Source: Sphingobacterium sp. SYP-B4668
GTDB lineage: Bacteria; Bacteroidota; Bacteroidia; Sphingobacteriales; Sphingobacteriaceae
Assembly: GCF_027627455.1 (NCBI RefSeq)
Contig: NZ_CP115483.1
Location: 682,001-746,000 of the forward strand
Direction: 5' to 3'
DNA: 64,000 nucleotides
How positions within the stretch are numbered: position 1 is the first letter of the stretch; the number at the start of each line of letters is the position of its first letter. This document shows positions 45,936 to 56,200 of the stretch, piece after piece. The translations under genes were made by a program, and so were the position numbers. The notes under the pieces were generated by a model. It was not told where the DNA came from. It made no database searches and saw only the letters and a program-made list of their open reading frames with translations.

Positions 45936-48900
45936 ATTCTATTTCTTTTAGTGCGCTATCGTACATAGGAATTAGGATAGTAAATGTGGTGCCTTTTCCA
46001 GCTTCTGTTTTAAAGGTAATAGATCCTCTCATACCTTCAATTGTCTGCTTGGCAAAAGCTAAGCCTAAACCTGTGCCTGAACTCTTGGTGGTGAAGTTAG
46101 GTTCGAAAATTTTGGATAGAGATTCATCGGAGATTCCTCTTCCGTTGTCATTTATCGCTATTTTTATAATGTCGGGATGTATACGAGAGATTTCAAAATG
46201 GATTTTAACCTTTTTGCGGCCAATTGCTGCTTCTATTGCATTTTTTATAAGATTGTTGAACGTTCTTAACAATTGATCTTTATCTCCGAGTACATATATC
46301 GGTTGTAGGTCAGTGTGATTTGTAATTATGATACTGGCTTGGGGATTGTTGGTATATACCGCAGTTGATTTATTAATCTCTTCAACGATGTTGACCTTTT
46401 CCAAATGGGTGTCTGGCAATTTAGCGAAGGCAGAGAATTCACTGGCAATATGAGATAAACTATCTATCTGTTCAATAAATGAGATAGATATTCTATTAAA
46501 TCGTTCTTCGAATCGAGGGTCACCTTCTCTAAATGATCTCCCTAATTGCTGAATGCCTAGCTTCATGGGGGTTAGCGGATTTTTGATTTCGTGGGCTATT
46601 TGTTTCGCCATTTCTCTCCAAGCAGCTTCTCGTTCTACACCCATTAGTTTTTTTGAATTTTCTTCTAGCTTAATTAGCATAAAATTGTATTCTTTTATCA
46701 AGGTTCCAACTTCATCATTCCGTTGCCAAAAAAGAGGTTCATTTTGTTTGCCTACATTTGTTTGTGATAGCTTTTTGCCAATCATGACCAAAGGAGCAGT
46801 AATCTTATTGGAAATATAGACCGCGAAGAAACCAAATGCAATAATGATAATCGTATATATATTGATTAGGGTATTCAGAAGCAGGTTGATGCTGGCACTT
46901 TCTTCTTTTCTGGATGAGAAGTAAGGAACATTTAGATAATAGGCTAATTGATAATCTCTGTTTCGGATACTAGCGTAACTAGATGAAAATTCAAACTCGC
47001 CAACGTTTTCGGATTCAATGGTTTCAGTTTTCTTGATAAGTGATAGCTTTTTATACGCAACGGGATTGATAAACGTGGAGAACAACTTTAGGTCGTATAT
47101 TTTGGGTTGTGATGAATAAATTAGCCGACCATTTCTACCGAATAATGAAAAATCTGTCGTCATCGCTTGCGATAGCAAGTTGAGATAGGCTTCGGCTTGC
47201 AAGAAGTCAGAAGTCGCTTCGGCTGTGTTTAAGATGTTTTCTAGCTTTCTCGATATTTCGGCTATGTATTTTATTCTCGCATTTTCACGTTCTTTGCTGA
47301 GCCTAGAATTTATATTATAGAAGGCAAGGACGCCCGACATCAATATGGCGAAGATTATGGATATAATAAATATAGTCTGGATACGGGTACTATATTGAAT
47401 GGAATTTTTTAGAATAAGAAAGTGATATTTGATGCTTTTAATTCTAAATGATCGTTGGGATACGGTTTGTCCTAAATAAAATAGAATATAGATAATGCTA
47501 AAGAATACAAATAAGAGCACAAAAAAGAAGCAGGTGATAGCCACATATTCGTAGATATTTTGATTTGCACGGCTGATAATAAGGGTGGTGTGCTCATCTG
47601 GACGGTACATCAGATGAAAGAATTCGCTTGGGTCGTCGATTTCTAAAAATGTGCCTACGCTTTTAGGGAATTTGGAATCTGTGCTGGGGTAGGTGTATTG
47701 ACCATATTGTGTGATTAGTTGTCGATCTTTATATAGCGCAAATGAATTGTTGAGAAAGGCTTCTTGTTGAAGAGAGGTGGTGCGACTGTCTGACAGTATC
47801 TCCGGATAGGGCAGAATATAGCTGAAAGATCGATTTCTAAGATTGAGGAACAAGCTGGCAGTTGTTTCATTGTCAATTGGGATATTGATTGTAGCAAAAT
47901 ACTCATGTGTACCTAGTTCACTTTTTAAACGATAGAAATTGTCTGTTACTTTAATGGAGTTTGTAATAACTTTTTCCCTGTATTCTTCAAATTTGTTATT
48001 ATTGTAATGTTCTAATGGTTGGTTATTTGCATAGTAATAGCCGTTGAAGTCAAACTTTGAAAGATACCCACTGAAATACGTTTTCTTTAAGAACTCGGTG
48101 ATTTCGGTAGGGTCATTTTGATTGGCGGCAATACGAAGGCGATGTTGGAGTTGCTCATCATTTTTCATTGATTTTTCAATATCCATGAATAGGGAGATGG
48201 CATTGGTATCGTCTTCTGCCTCAAGATTTGCCAATACTAATTTCATATTCTCCAACTTTTTCAAACGCATATATTTGTCGTGATTTATAGAGGAAAATAT
48301 AGCAGCGATAACCAGTATCACTATATATAGCGAAAACTTGTATTGATCTAAGGCGTACTTATGGAGGAAGATGAGCAAAATAAGTATGCCTAACAAAACA
48401 TTGTTTATACTATTGTCGCCTAATAAAGCATATACAATCATCGATATGATAAGTACTGCAAGTTGGAGGTTCAACTTTACCCCAATAGCATCAAATAGTT
48501 TGTCCATCAATTTGAGGACGAAGTTGATATAGAGAAAGAGAGACAAAATTGCTAAGCACAAGTTGAGTAGATTCAGCCAACTATATTTGCTTAGGTCTGC
48601 AATTTTAGAAAAATCATAGCTTACGATGGAAGTGTGAGTTATCAAACTGCCGAGGTGCTTAAATAGGAGGTTCGAAAAAAAGTATATACCGAAGAGTAAT
48701 GTGCTCGCAATGACGTAGGGAATTACTCCTTTTTTAGTGCGTTCAGGTAATGTCAGGTTGGTCAGTATAGAGGTAATAAATAGCAGATACCATAAACAGC
48801 TCAAATTGGTCAACGTCAAAGCCCATAAATGAGGAAAGATGGCATTGTAAGCGTAATATTTGGGGTCAAATATCCCTAAGCTGGAGTGAGATGCCAGCCA

Positions 48901-49686
48901 ATTGGTCTCAAGGTCTATAACTCTTATACCAATGAGTACAAGGCCGAATATTGCTATTGAAGTCCATACAAAACCTTTTTTTGCAAGGCTCAAACAAATA
49001 TTGTGTGCTAGTATGATAAAGCAGAACATGGCAGCGACCCAACAGATGAATTGTAGAAAAATATAGATGTTATCGTGTTTTCCATCTTTTAATTTGACAG
49101 AGAAAAGATAGGTGCCGTCTTTACTGTATACATTTTGAATATTCCTAGTATCTGTATAGTCTGCTATTTCTAGATTATTGTTGCCGATAAGGTCTTTAGC
49201 AAACGTGTTTTTAAGATATTCGTTGTTGCTATTAAAAAATCTTTTGACAAGAATAAGCGCTAGAACATTGATGTCTCCTACTTTCTTTTGTCGGGCGATA
49301 AAAGATCTATTGCTTTCAAGGATATATGTTGTAGTGGGTTTTAAGCCTGCATCTGTAACGGGTACATATACATCTGTGCTCCACAGTATGGGTTTTCCGT
49401 CTTTGAAGAGGTATAAAAGTATGCGCTGCTCATCCGAAAATTTTTCCAGTATTTCCGACGACTGAATGGGAAATTGCTCAATATTTTTAAAAGTCTTCAT
49501 AATCGTCGAATCTGCAAATAGATCTTCGATCATGCTTTCCTTCTTGTGTATATTGGACATGAGCTCCTCTTTGTCCAATCTTAACATGTCTTTATCCGTA
49601 ATGGTTAGGTGAATTGTAAGGGCAGTGCCCATAAATGAAAACGTGAGGATAAGAAGTAGGATACGGATTTTGGTGGTGAGTTGCAC
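45934..49686 (-). CDS. Large membrane histidine kinase (NtrY-like catalytic core)
   Basis: 1250 residues, unusually long. A first helix (about 8-28), a periplasmic sensor domain (about 30-205), a block of eight or nine helices (about 210-470), a second extracytoplasmic domain (about 490-735), two more helices, a third sensor domain (about 790-940), a further helix, HAMP (about 965-1015), HisKA with His1032 in AHEIKNPLTPMKL and HATPase with NAIEAA, DNGRGI and TGLGLAFAKQ. The core resembles NtrY-type kinases. There is no receiver domain and no response regulator gene within the window, so it is an orphan here. What it senses is unknown. Confidence 0.9.
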   Translation of the reverse strand: MQLTTKIRILLLILTFSFMGTALTIHLTITDKDMLRLDKEELMSNIHKKESMIEDLFADSTIMKTFKNIEQFPIQSSEILEKFSDEQRILLYLFKDGKPILWSTDVYVPVTDAGLKPTTTYILESNRSFIARQKKVGDINVLALILVKRFFNSNNEYLKNTFAKDLIGNNNLEIADYTDTRNIQNVYSKDGTYLFSVKLKDGKHDNIYIFLQFICWVAAMFCFIILAHNICLSLAKKGFVWTSIAIFGLVLIGIRVIDLETNWLASHSSLGIFDPKYYAYNAIFPHLWALTLTNLSCLWYLLFITSILTNLTLPERTKKGVIPYVIASTLLFGIYFFSNLLFKHLGSLITHTSIVSYDFSKIADLSKYSWLNLLNLCLAILSLFLYINFVLKLMDKLFDAIGVKLNLQLAVLIISMIVYALLGDNSINNVLLGILILLIFLHKYALDQYKFSLYIVILVIAAIFSSINHDKYMRLKKLENMKLVLANLEAEDDTNAISLFMDIEKSMKNDEQLQHRLRIAANQNDPTEITEFLKKTYFSGYLSKFDFNGYYYANNQPLEHYNNNKFEEYREKVITNSIKVTDNFYRLKSELGTHEYFATINIPIDNETTASLFLNLRNRSFSYILPYPEILSDSRTTSLQQEAFLNNSFALYKDRQLITQYGQYTYPSTDSKFPKSVGTFLEIDDPSEFFHLMYRPDEHTTLIISRANQNIYEYVAITCFFFVLLFVFFSIIYILFYLGQTVSQRSFRIKSIKYHFLILKNSIQYSTRIQTIFIISIIFAILMSGVLAFYNINSRLSKERENARIKYIAEISRKLENILNTAEATSDFLQAEAYLNLLSQAMTTDFSLFGRNGRLIYSSQPKIYDLKLFSTFINPVAYKKLSLIKKTETIESENVGEFEFSSSYASIRNRDYQLAYYLNVPYFSSRKEESASINLLLNTLINIYTIIIIAFGFFAVYISNKITAPLVMIGKKLSQTNVGKQNEPLFWQRNDEVGTLIKEYNFMLIKLEENSKKLMGVEREAAWREMAKQIAHEIKNPLTPMKLGIQQLGRSFREGDPRFEERFNRISISFIEQIDSLSHIASEFSAFAKLPDTHLEKVNIVEEINKSTAVYTNNPQASIIITNHTDLQPIYVLGDKDQLLRTFNNLIKNAIEAAIGRKKVKIHFEISRIHPDIIKIAINDNGRGISDESLSKIFEPNFTTKSSGTGLGLAFAKQTIEGMRGSITFKTEAGKGTTFTILIPMYDSALKEIE

Positions 49687-49725
49687 AGTGCTTTGTTATA
49701 TTGTTAGATAAGTAAATATAATAAA

Positions 49726-49757
49726 AAAGTCCCCATATACAAGGATATGGGGACTTT
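49726..49757 (-). terminator. Terminator of the succinate dehydrogenase operon
   Basis: On the minus strand AAAGTCCCCATAT pairs with ATATGGGGACTTT over a six-base loop, followed by TTT inside a T-run of six. Lies 25 bases after the sdhB stop. Confidence 0.9.
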
Positions 49758-49781
49758 GGTATTTTTGACAACAAAGGATGT

Positions 49782-50555
49782 CTAATTGTGGACTTCCTCT
49801 TGTCTGAAGATTTTGGCGTTTAAATACTCGCGATTCAATCGAGCAATGTTTGTCAATTTAATACCTACTGGACATTCTGCTTCGCAAGCGCCAGTGTTGG
49901 TACAATTGCCAAATCCTTCGGCATCCATTTGATCTACCATTGCTTGGGCACGTTCATAACGTTCTGTCTGCCCTTGAGGTAAGAGCGCAAATTGAGATAC
50001 TTTTGCGGATACGAATAGCATCGCAGAGGCATTTTTACAAGCTGCGACACAGGCACCACATCCTATACATGTAGCGGATTCGAACGCTTCGTCAGCGATT
50101 CTTTTTGGAATCGGGATTGTATTGGCATCAGGTACTCCACCTGTATTTACATTGACATACCCGCCAGCTTGTTGAATGCGATCGAAAGCTGTACGATCTA
50201 CTGCCAAATCCTTCAACACTGGAAATGCAGCTGCTCTCCAAGGTTCAATAACGATAGTCTGGCCATCGTGGAAGCTACGCATGTGCAACTGACATGTGGT
50301 AGTGCCTTGTTTAGGGCCATGTGGACGACCATTGATCACCAATGAACACATACCGCAGATACCTTCGCGACAATCGTGGTCAAAGTAAATAGGATCTTCT
50401 CCTTTACGAGTCAATTCTTCATTAACAATGTCAAGCATCTCCAAGAAGGACATATCATCAGCGATATTATTCGCTTGATAAGTTACGAATTGACCTCTTT
50501 GTTTATCATTTTTTTGACGCCAAACTTTCAGCGTTAAGTTCATATGTGCACTCAT
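49782..50555 (-). CDS. sdhB: Succinate dehydrogenase/fumarate reductase iron-sulfur subunit
   Basis: 257 residues from ATG 50555 ([14 protein letters not shown]); the open frame extends 14 codons further but only across the repeat element, so I reject that start. Carries the three iron-sulfur clusters: [2Fe-2S] in CREGICGMC...C, [4Fe-4S] in [11 protein letters not shown] and [3Fe-4S] in [12 protein letters not shown]. Passes electrons between SdhA flavin and quinone in the inner membrane. Last gene of the sdhC-sdhA-sdhB operon. Confidence 0.96.
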   Translation of the reverse strand: MSAHMNLTLKVWRQKNDKQRGQFVTYQANNIADDMSFLEMLDIVNEELTRKGEDPIYFDHDCREGICGMCSLVINGRPHGPKQGTTTCQLHMRSFHDGQTIVIEPWRAAAFPVLKDLAVDRTAFDRIQQAGGYVNVNTGGVPDANTIPIPKRIADEAFESATCIGCGACVAACKNASAMLFVSAKVSQFALLPQGQTERYERAQAMVDQMDAEGFGNCTNTGACEAECPVGIKLTNIARLNREYLNAKIFRQEEVHN

Positions 50556-50564
50556 ATCTGTATA

Positions 50565-50628
50565 GTATTGAGTACTGAGTATCGAGTATTGAGACATTTC
50601 GTATATCTCAATACGCTATACGCAATAC
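50565..50628. repeat. Inverted and tandem repeat element between sdhA and sdhB
   Basis: Near-tandem units of GTATTGAGTACTGAGTATC (50565-50594) face a diverged inverted copy TCTCAATACGCTATACGC (50606-50628) across an 11-base spacer. As RNA it would fold into an imperfect stem. It fills the gap exactly from the sdhA stop codon to ten bases before the sdhB start. TACTCA/TGAGTA arrays of this kind look like small dispersed repeats. Confidence 0.7.
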
Positions 50629-52559
50629 TATTTATAACTTCTTTGTGTTAATTTAACGTTTTCGAAAATTAACTCCTCTTTATGAAGAACTTCTGGTTGG
50701 TTCTCACCGTTGAATTCCCAAGCAGATACGTAGGTGAATTCTTCATCATTACGTTTAGCTTCACCTTCTTCTGTCTGACTTTCTAAACGGAAATGGCCTC
50801 CACATGATTCAGCCCTGTTGAAAGCATCATCTACCATCAATTCTCCCAATTCTAAAAAGTCAGCTACACGTCCAGCTTTTTCTAAAGAAAGGTTTAATTC
50901 CTCGTTTTCACCAAGTACAGTTACATTTGACCAGAATTCTTTCTTCAATTCTTGGATAAGTCCTTTTGCCTTGGTCAACCCTTCTGCAGTACGGGCCATA
51001 CCACAATATTCCCACATAATCTTACCTAATTCTTTGTGGATATCATCTACCGTTTTGGTTCCTTTAAGAGAAAGAAGTTGCTTTGTTTTTTGTTCAACTT
51101 CTAGACGAGCCTTCTCGAACTCTGGGTTGGTGTTGTCTACAGGAGCAAATCCTAAAGTGGACAAATAGTCTCCAACCGTATAAGGGATTACAAAGTATCC
51201 ATCAGCCAGACCCTGCATCAATGCAGATGCTCCGAGGCGATTAGCCCCATGGTCAGAGAAATTACATTCTCCTAGTGCGTATAGGCCTGGAATAGTCGTC
51301 ATTAGGTTGTAGTCTACCCATACGCCTCCCATGGTATAGTGTACAGCAGGGTAGATACGCATAGGCTGCTTGTATGGATTTTCATCTGTAATTTGATAAT
51401 ACATGTCAAATAAGTTTCCGTATTTAGCACGTACAGTATCTTCTCCAAGACGGTTGATTGCGTCAGCAAAATCCAAATATACGGCAACTCCTGATTTACC
51501 TACTCCACGGCCGTCATCGACCGCTTCTTTGGCATTTCGGGAAGCTACGTCACGTGGTACTAAGTTACCAAATGAAGGATATTTTCTTTCCAAGAAGTAA
51601 TCTCTGTCTCCTTCTTTGATATCAGATGCTTTTAGTTCGCCTTTACGCAATCTAGCAGAAAGCTCTTGTGTTTTAGGTACCCATACTCTGCCATCATTAC
51701 GAAGAGACTCGGACATCAAAGTCAGTTTTGACTGATGGTCACCTGTGACAGGGATACAGGTTGGGTGGATCTGGGTGTAGCAAGGATTTGCAAAGAATGC
51801 GCCACGCTTGTGTGCTCTCCATGCCGCGGTTACATTACATCCCATTGCATTGGTTGATAGGAAAAATACGTTGCCGTATCCACCAGTACATAATAAGACT
51901 GCATGTCCTGCATGGGATTCAATTGCTCCTGTTACCAAGTCACGTGTGATAATTCCTTTTGCATGACCATCTATTTTGACAACGTCAAGCATTTCGTGAC
52001 GATTGAACATCTCTACTTTACCTTTTTTGATTTGACGGTTAAGTGCAGAATAAGCTCCTAATAGAAGTTGTTGTCCAGTCTGTCCACGTGCATAGAAGGT
52101 ACGGGATACTTGGGCTCCACCGAATGAACGGTTGTCCAATAAACCTCCATATTCGCGCGCAAAAGGTACTCCCTGAGCGACACATTGGTCGATGATATTT
52201 ACAGATACTTCAGCGAGGCGATATACATTGGCTTCACGGGCACGGTAGTCACCACCTTTGATGGTATCGTAGAATAGACGGTATACAGAGTCACCGTCAT
52301 TTTGATAATTTTTGGCTGCATTGATACCTCCTTGTGCGGCAATAGAGTGTGCGCGACGAGGTGAATCTTGATAGCAGAATGCTTTTACATTGTATCCCAA
52401 TTCGGCTAATGAAGCGGCTGCCGACGCACCCGCCAAACCAGTACCGACAATGATAATGGTAAATTTACGCTTGTTAGCAGGGTTGACTAACTTAAGATTG
52501 AATTTATGATTTGACCACTTTTGGGCTAATGGACCCGCTGGTACTTTTGAATCTAACAT
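50628..52559 (-). CDS. sdhA: Succinate dehydrogenase/fumarate reductase flavoprotein subunit
   Basis: 643 residues. Oxidises succinate with a covalent FAD in the TCA cycle. FAD loop [18 protein letters not shown], the flavin-linking His in [18 protein letters not shown], and an active-site Arg near [15 protein letters not shown]. The sequence type is that of the Bacteroidota/epsilonproteobacterial group with a cytochrome b558 anchor. 72 bases separate it from sdhB, filled by a repeat element. Confidence 0.97.
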   Translation of the reverse strand: MLDSKVPAGPLAQKWSNHKFNLKLVNPANKRKFTIIIVGTGLAGASAAASLAELGYNVKAFCYQDSPRRAHSIAAQGGINAAKNYQNDGDSVYRLFYDTIKGGDYRAREANVYRLAEVSVNIIDQCVAQGVPFAREYGGLLDNRSFGGAQVSRTFYARGQTGQQLLLGAYSALNRQIKKGKVEMFNRHEMLDVVKIDGHAKGIITRDLVTGAIESHAGHAVLLCTGGYGNVFFLSTNAMGCNVTAAWRAHKRGAFFANPCYTQIHPTCIPVTGDHQSKLTLMSESLRNDGRVWVPKTQELSARLRKGELKASDIKEGDRDYFLERKYPSFGNLVPRDVASRNAKEAVDDGRGVGKSGVAVYLDFADAINRLGEDTVRAKYGNLFDMYYQITDENPYKQPMRIYPAVHYTMGGVWVDYNLMTTIPGLYALGECNFSDHGANRLGASALMQGLADGYFVIPYTVGDYLSTLGFAPVDNTNPEFEKARLEVEQKTKQLLSLKGTKTVDDIHKELGKIMWEYCGMARTAEGLTKAKGLIQELKKEFWSNVTVLGENEELNLSLEKAGRVADFLELGELMVDDAFNRAESCGGHFRLESQTEEGEAKRNDEEFTYVSAWEFNGENQPEVLHKEELIFENVKLTQRSYK

Positions 52560-52612
52560 ATCTCTTTATTTTATTTTGATAGATATTGCTTTCGCTCGTA
52601 TCTTAAAATAGT

Positions 52613-53386
52613 TTATTTAGCAAAGTAAAAGTATAAAGGCATCGCTGCAAAGCCAATAGGGATAAGTATCCCAAATATCCAGACTCCTAGGAAACGAACG
52701 GTAGAAATGTATCTTCTATGATTGAAACCGACTGTCTGAAATGCAGATTGAAATCCATGAATTAAATGGAATGACAACGCTGCCATAGCTACGACATATA
52801 ATAATACCAACCAGACATTTTGAAATGCATAGTCGACTTGCTTATACAAGTCACGCGCTTGGATGGTCTGGATGCCGTCTTTTACTTCTACTCTAAAATC
52901 GCTGAACTCAGCTTGCTCTAGTACTCTAGTAGTTGTTACATTAGTTGCCAAATCTGTTTTGTACTCGATGTAAGGGGTTTGATCATTGTGGTATTTCCAC
53001 CAAAAGTTAGCCATGTGCGTAGCAATGAAGACTAACAATACAGTGCCTAATATACCCATGTTTCTGGAATTCCACGCGCTGTTTGCTGCTCCGTCATATT
53101 TGGCATAAGCGATAGGGCGTGCAGCTCTATTTTTCAATGTCAAAATAAGTGCATAAATAGCGTGGACAATAATAGAAGCGTAAAGTAAGTAGGAAACTAC
53201 TTTAATAGGTGCAAAATGGGTCATGGTGTACGCGTATTGGTTAAACGCTAGACCTTCATCATTCTTAAACAGTTGTAAGTTTCCGACCAAGTGAACGATC
53301 AAAAAAGTACATAAGAAAAGTCCTGTTAAGCTCATGATTAGTTTCTTCCCCAACGAAGAACTTAAAACTGGCTTTGAATTGCTCAT
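52613..53386 (-). CDS. sdhC: Succinate dehydrogenase cytochrome b558 subunit
   Basis: 257 residues, five membrane helices. Single-subunit diheme anchor: His residues in LIVHLVGNLQ, SIIVHAIY, IATHMANFWW and LSFHLIHGFQSA are candidate heme ligands. A soluble insertion (about 125-185) lies between helices 3 and 4. There is no separate sdhD. First gene of the operon. Confidence 0.93.
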   Translation of the reverse strand: MSNSKPVLSSSLGKKLIMSLTGLFLCTFLIVHLVGNLQLFKNDEGLAFNQYAYTMTHFAPIKVVSYLLYASIIVHAIYALILTLKNRAARPIAYAKYDGAANSAWNSRNMGILGTVLLVFIATHMANFWWKYHNDQTPYIEYKTDLATNVTTTRVLEQAEFSDFRVEVKDGIQTIQARDLYKQVDYAFQNVWLVLLYVVAMAALSFHLIHGFQSAFQTVGFNHRRYISTVRFLGVWIFGILIPIGFAAMPLYFYFAK

Positions 53387-53412
53387 TATCCTTGTATTTT
53401 AATATTAATACG

Positions 53413-53420
53413 CAAAACTA
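53413..53420 (-). promoter_or_regulatory. sdhC -7 box
   Basis: TAGTTTTG on the minus strand, 26 bases before the sdhC start; no clear TTG at -33. Confidence 0.4.
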
Positions 53421-53494
53421 TCCATTTGCGTCATAAAAATGTAAGTAAGATTGTAAAAAGTACTAATTTAGAATTGTTCTAAGGTTGTAAACGG

Positions 53495-53520
53495 CAAAAG
53501 CCCAGTTAACTGGGCTTTTG
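53495..53520. terminator. Terminator of the outer-membrane barrel gene
   Basis: CAAAAGCCCAGTT followed directly by its complement, a perfect 26-base palindrome; the minus-strand transcript from the barrel gene reaches it 33 bases after the stop. Confidence 0.75.
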
Positions 53521-53552
53521 CTGGTGTTTTTTATACCGAAATTGTCGTTAGA

Positions 53553-54149
53553 CTATAAAAAATTATAGCCAACTCCAATTGACCACATTTTGACTTTTTG
53601 AGAGCGGTCTTTATTGTCGCTCAAGTTAGAAAGACCATGTTCATAACGAAGGTCTACTGTGAATTTACTAATATCTGCACCTACACCTCCAATGATACCT
53701 GTAGATGCTTTTTTGTAGTTCTCGAAATCTGTGTATTTGCTCAAGGAGCCTCCTTCGCTAACTTTGAACGCAAATACTGGACCTGCCTGGAAACGCACAC
53801 CTATCGGACCTACACCTACTCTTGTTCCTAATAAGATTGGAACGTCTATTGTGGTGAAATCAAAAGTCCCGTTTTCCACATCTCCATCTGCTTTTTCATA
53901 ACTTCCTTTTATTTTTTTTCCTGTAAAATATGCTTCCGGTTGTACATGGAATCCCGCTGCACCAATTCTAGCCCATAAACCTGCTTGATATCCTGTTTTA
54001 GTATCGGAATTTAACCATTTTCCATCTGATTTTAGGTTGGTAAAATTCAAAGCGCCTTTTACCCCAAATTTAAGGCTAGGGATTAACTGTGCATGTGCCG
54101 AAGCGATTAGCATTAGAGATGCGGCTAAGCTGAGTAGAAACTTTTTCAT
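53553..54149 (-). CDS. Outer-membrane beta-barrel (porin-family) protein
   Basis: 198 residues from ATG 54149, which gives a clean signal peptide (MKKFLLSLAASLMLIASAHA); longer open frame upstream is not needed. The rest is an eight-strand barrel of the PorT/OmpW-like family (FGVKGALNFTNLKSD, GYQAGLWARIG, GGVGADISKFTVDLRYEHGLSNL) ending GVGYNFL with a terminal hydrophobic residue. Role unknown. Confidence 0.88.
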   Translation of the reverse strand: MKKFLLSLAASLMLIASAHAQLIPSLKFGVKGALNFTNLKSDGKWLNSDTKTGYQAGLWARIGAAGFHVQPEAYFTGKKIKGSYEKADGDVENGTFDFTTIDVPILLGTRVGVGPIGVRFQAGPVFAFKVSEGGSLSKYTDFENYKKASTGIIGGVGADISKFTVDLRYEHGLSNLSDNKDRSQKVKMWSIGVGYNFL

Positions 54150-54221
54150 AAATAATGTATTTTTTGTTATAATTTTAATTTTTATTACTTTTCCAGTTGT
54201 GTACAAAATTTAAACCAAAAA

Positions 54222-54437
54222 ATGGCAAACATTAAAATAAGCGATTCCGAATGGGAAATCCTGAAGGTAAAGTTAAGAAGAAAATACAATAGTTTGAGTG
54301 ATGAAGACCTGATGTACAAAGCTGGGATGGAAGCAGAGCTTATAGAGCGACTCGCCAAGCGACTTAGACGAAATGTGGATTACGTTGTATTTACACTGGG
54401 TAAGGAGTTGACTGACTTGGCTAGTAATAGATTATAA
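54222..54437 (+). CDS. Small CsbD-like protein
   Basis: 71 residues, all helical. SEWEILKVKLRRKYNSLSDEDLMYKAGMEAELIERL resembles the W-x5-K...L(T/S)D-D-D-L core of CsbD stress proteins, with a longer C-terminus. The match is moderate. Its stop overlaps the csaA start by one base (TAATG), so the two are made together. Confidence 0.6.
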   Translation: MANIKISDSEWEILKVKLRRKYNSLSDEDLMYKAGMEAELIERLAKRLRRNVDYVVFTLGKELTDLASNRL

Positions 54438-54775
54438 TGGAGGAAATAAATTGGTCAGATTTTGAAAAGGTCGACCTAAGGGTTGGCACAATATTGTCTG
54501 CTGAGGATTTTCCAAAAGCTAGAAAACCTGCTTATCAATTGACGGTAGATTTTGGAATCGACATTGGTGTTCGGAAGTCGAGTGCACAGATTACTGTACA
54601 TTATTCAAAGGAAGAGTTAATAGGGATGCAAGTGGTGGCTGTAGTGAATTTTCCCAGAAAGCAGATTGCGAACTTTATGTCTGAATGTTTGGTAACCGGG
54701 TTTGCGGATGAGAATGGCGATATTATTTTGACTTCTGTAAATAGAAAATTGCCGAATGGTGCTAGACTTTGTTAA
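54437..54775 (+). CDS. csaA: tRNA-binding/chaperone protein CsaA
   Basis: 112 residues, a single EMAP/Trbp111-type OB-fold. WSDFEKVDLRVGTILSAEDFPKARKPAY and the late VLVTGFADENGDIILTS are family features. Binds tRNA, and in Bacillus it acts as an export chaperone. Coupled to the CsbD-like gene; tadA follows after nine bases, so tRNA-related genes are grouped. Confidence 0.9.
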   Translation: MEEINWSDFEKVDLRVGTILSAEDFPKARKPAYQLTVDFGIDIGVRKSSAQITVHYSKEELIGMQVVAVVNFPRKQIANFMSECLVTGFADENGDIILTSVNRKLPNGARLC

Positions 54776-54784
54776 TTTTGGGCA

Positions 54785-55252
54785 ATGAGATATTTCAATT
54801 TTGAAGAGGGGAGAGACCAGTCTAATCCGGATGAGCTTTTTATGCGAGCTGCCTTAGATCTAGCAAAGCGTGCATATGAAGAGGATGAGGTACCGATAGG
54901 TGCAATAGTAGTAAGTCAAGGCAAGATAATCGGTAAAGGATATAATCTGACCGAGCGCTTAAATGATGTTACTGCACACGCGGAGATGCAAGCTTTCACC
55001 GCGGCATCTAATTTTTTGGGCGGGAAGTATCTTAAAGATTGTACACTGTATGTGACCGTAGAACCTTGTGTGATGTGCACAGGTGCATCGTATTGGACAC
55101 AGGTATCGAGAGTTGTGTATGGTACAGTGGACGAAAAGCGAGGCTCATCGAAATATGGACATCTCTATCATCCTAAGACTGAAGTGGTGTCCGGTGTTCT
55201 GGGGGAGGAGTGCGCCCAGTTGATTACATCATTTTTTCGTCAGAAAAGATAG
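54785..55252 (+). CDS. tadA: Nucleoside deaminase (tRNA adenosine deaminase-like)
   Basis: 155 residues. Cytidine/adenosine deaminase fold with zinc ligands His65, Cys95 and Cys98 and proton shuttle Glu67 (AHAE, PCVMC). The 30-40 region EEDEVPIGAIVV and the late RVVYGTVDEKRGSS are those of TadA, which makes inosine at the wobble position of tRNA-Arg. Guanine deaminases share the fold, but the motifs favour TadA. Confidence 0.88.
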   Translation: MRYFNFEEGRDQSNPDELFMRAALDLAKRAYEEDEVPIGAIVVSQGKIIGKGYNLTERLNDVTAHAEMQAFTAASNFLGGKYLKDCTLYVTVEPCVMCTGASYWTQVSRVVYGTVDEKRGSSKYGHLYHPKTEVVSGVLGEECAQLITSFFRQKR

Positions 55253-55302
55253 GTCTGCCTATTTCTTAGAAGAGATTAAAAACATATCCTCGATCTAAAC
55301 GT

Positions 55303-55310
55303 TATATTTG
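55303..55310 (+). promoter_or_regulatory. sodA -7 box
   Basis: TATATTTG, 44 bases before the start; no TTG at -33. Confidence 0.4.
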
Positions 55311-55354
55311 TATATAAATCGAATAAAGTAGTTAACATTAAATTTTAATATATT

Positions 55355-55966
55355 ATGGCATTTCAATTAGAAGCGTTACCATACGCATCAGACGCATTAG
55401 AACCACATATTGATAAGGATACCATGGAAATTCACCATGATAGACATCATCAAGCATACGTTGACAATCTCAATAAAGCAATAGCGGGTACCGATGCTGA
55501 AAACTTGTCATTGGAGGACATTGTGAAAAATGTTTCTAAATATAGCCCAGCAGTGCGTAACAATGGCGGTGGACACTTTAACCACGATTTGTTTTGGAGC
55601 ATATTGGGAGCGAATACCGGTGGTCAACCTACGGGTGAATTGGCGGAGGCTATCGATGCTACTTTCGGTTCATTTGACGAATTGAAGAAAAAGCTTCAAG
55701 AAGCAGGCGCTGGACGCTTTGGTTCGGGATGGTCATGGTTGATTGTAGGCGCTGATGGCAAATTGGCTGTAACTTCGACTCCAAATCAAGATAATCCGCT
55801 TATGGATGTGGCGGAAGTAAAAGGTACTCCTATCTTGGGAATAGATGTTTGGGAGCACGCATATTATTTGAAGTATCAAAATAAGCGACCGGCATACTTG
55901 GAAGCTATTTTCAATGTTATTAACTGGGACGCTGTTGCGGAACGTTATGCTGCTGCAAAAAATTAA
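55355..55966 (+). CDS. sodA: Superoxide dismutase (Fe/Mn)
   Basis: 203 residues, cytosolic. Metal ligands are the His of [13 protein letters not shown] (first histidine), the His of HFNHDLFW, and Asp and His of [24 protein letters not shown] is typical of the Mn or cambialistic type; metal choice cannot be settled by eye. Single gene with a strong terminator 29 bases after its stop. Confidence 0.96.
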   Translation: MAFQLEALPYASDALEPHIDKDTMEIHHDRHHQAYVDNLNKAIAGTDAENLSLEDIVKNVSKYSPAVRNNGGGHFNHDLFWSILGANTGGQPTGELAEAIDATFGSFDELKKKLQEAGAGRFGSGWSWLIVGADGKLAVTSTPNQDNPLMDVAEVKGTPILGIDVWEHAYYLKYQNKRPAYLEAIFNVINWDAVAERYAAAKN

Positions 55967-55994
55967 TTTCGCTATAGTGCGATAGCTAAATATA

Positions 55995-56027
55995 AGCGAT
56001 GGACGATGACGTCCATCGCTTTTTTTG
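55995..56027 (+). terminator. sodA terminator
   Basis: AGCGATGGACG-ATGA-CGTCCATCGCT followed by seven T. Confidence 0.94.
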
Positions 56028-56200
56028 TATAAATCATTTTAATTTTATTTGATGATCTAACCGATATTGGAAAAGTTTAAACGGATTTTCTCCAATCTCT
56101 TGAGGTCGACTTGTTAAGGCTTATTAATCAGTGCTTTTTGCTTAATTTTATGAAAAAATAGAAGGTTAAATATCAGATTTTCTGATTAAAAATTGTTACT

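Noticed and set aside
50556..50597. Extended start of sdhB
   Set aside because: Encoded by the repeat element and absent from the family's usual N-terminus.
54150..54206. Extended start of the barrel protein gene
   Set aside because: The internal ATG 54149 begins a clear signal peptide; the extension would bury it.
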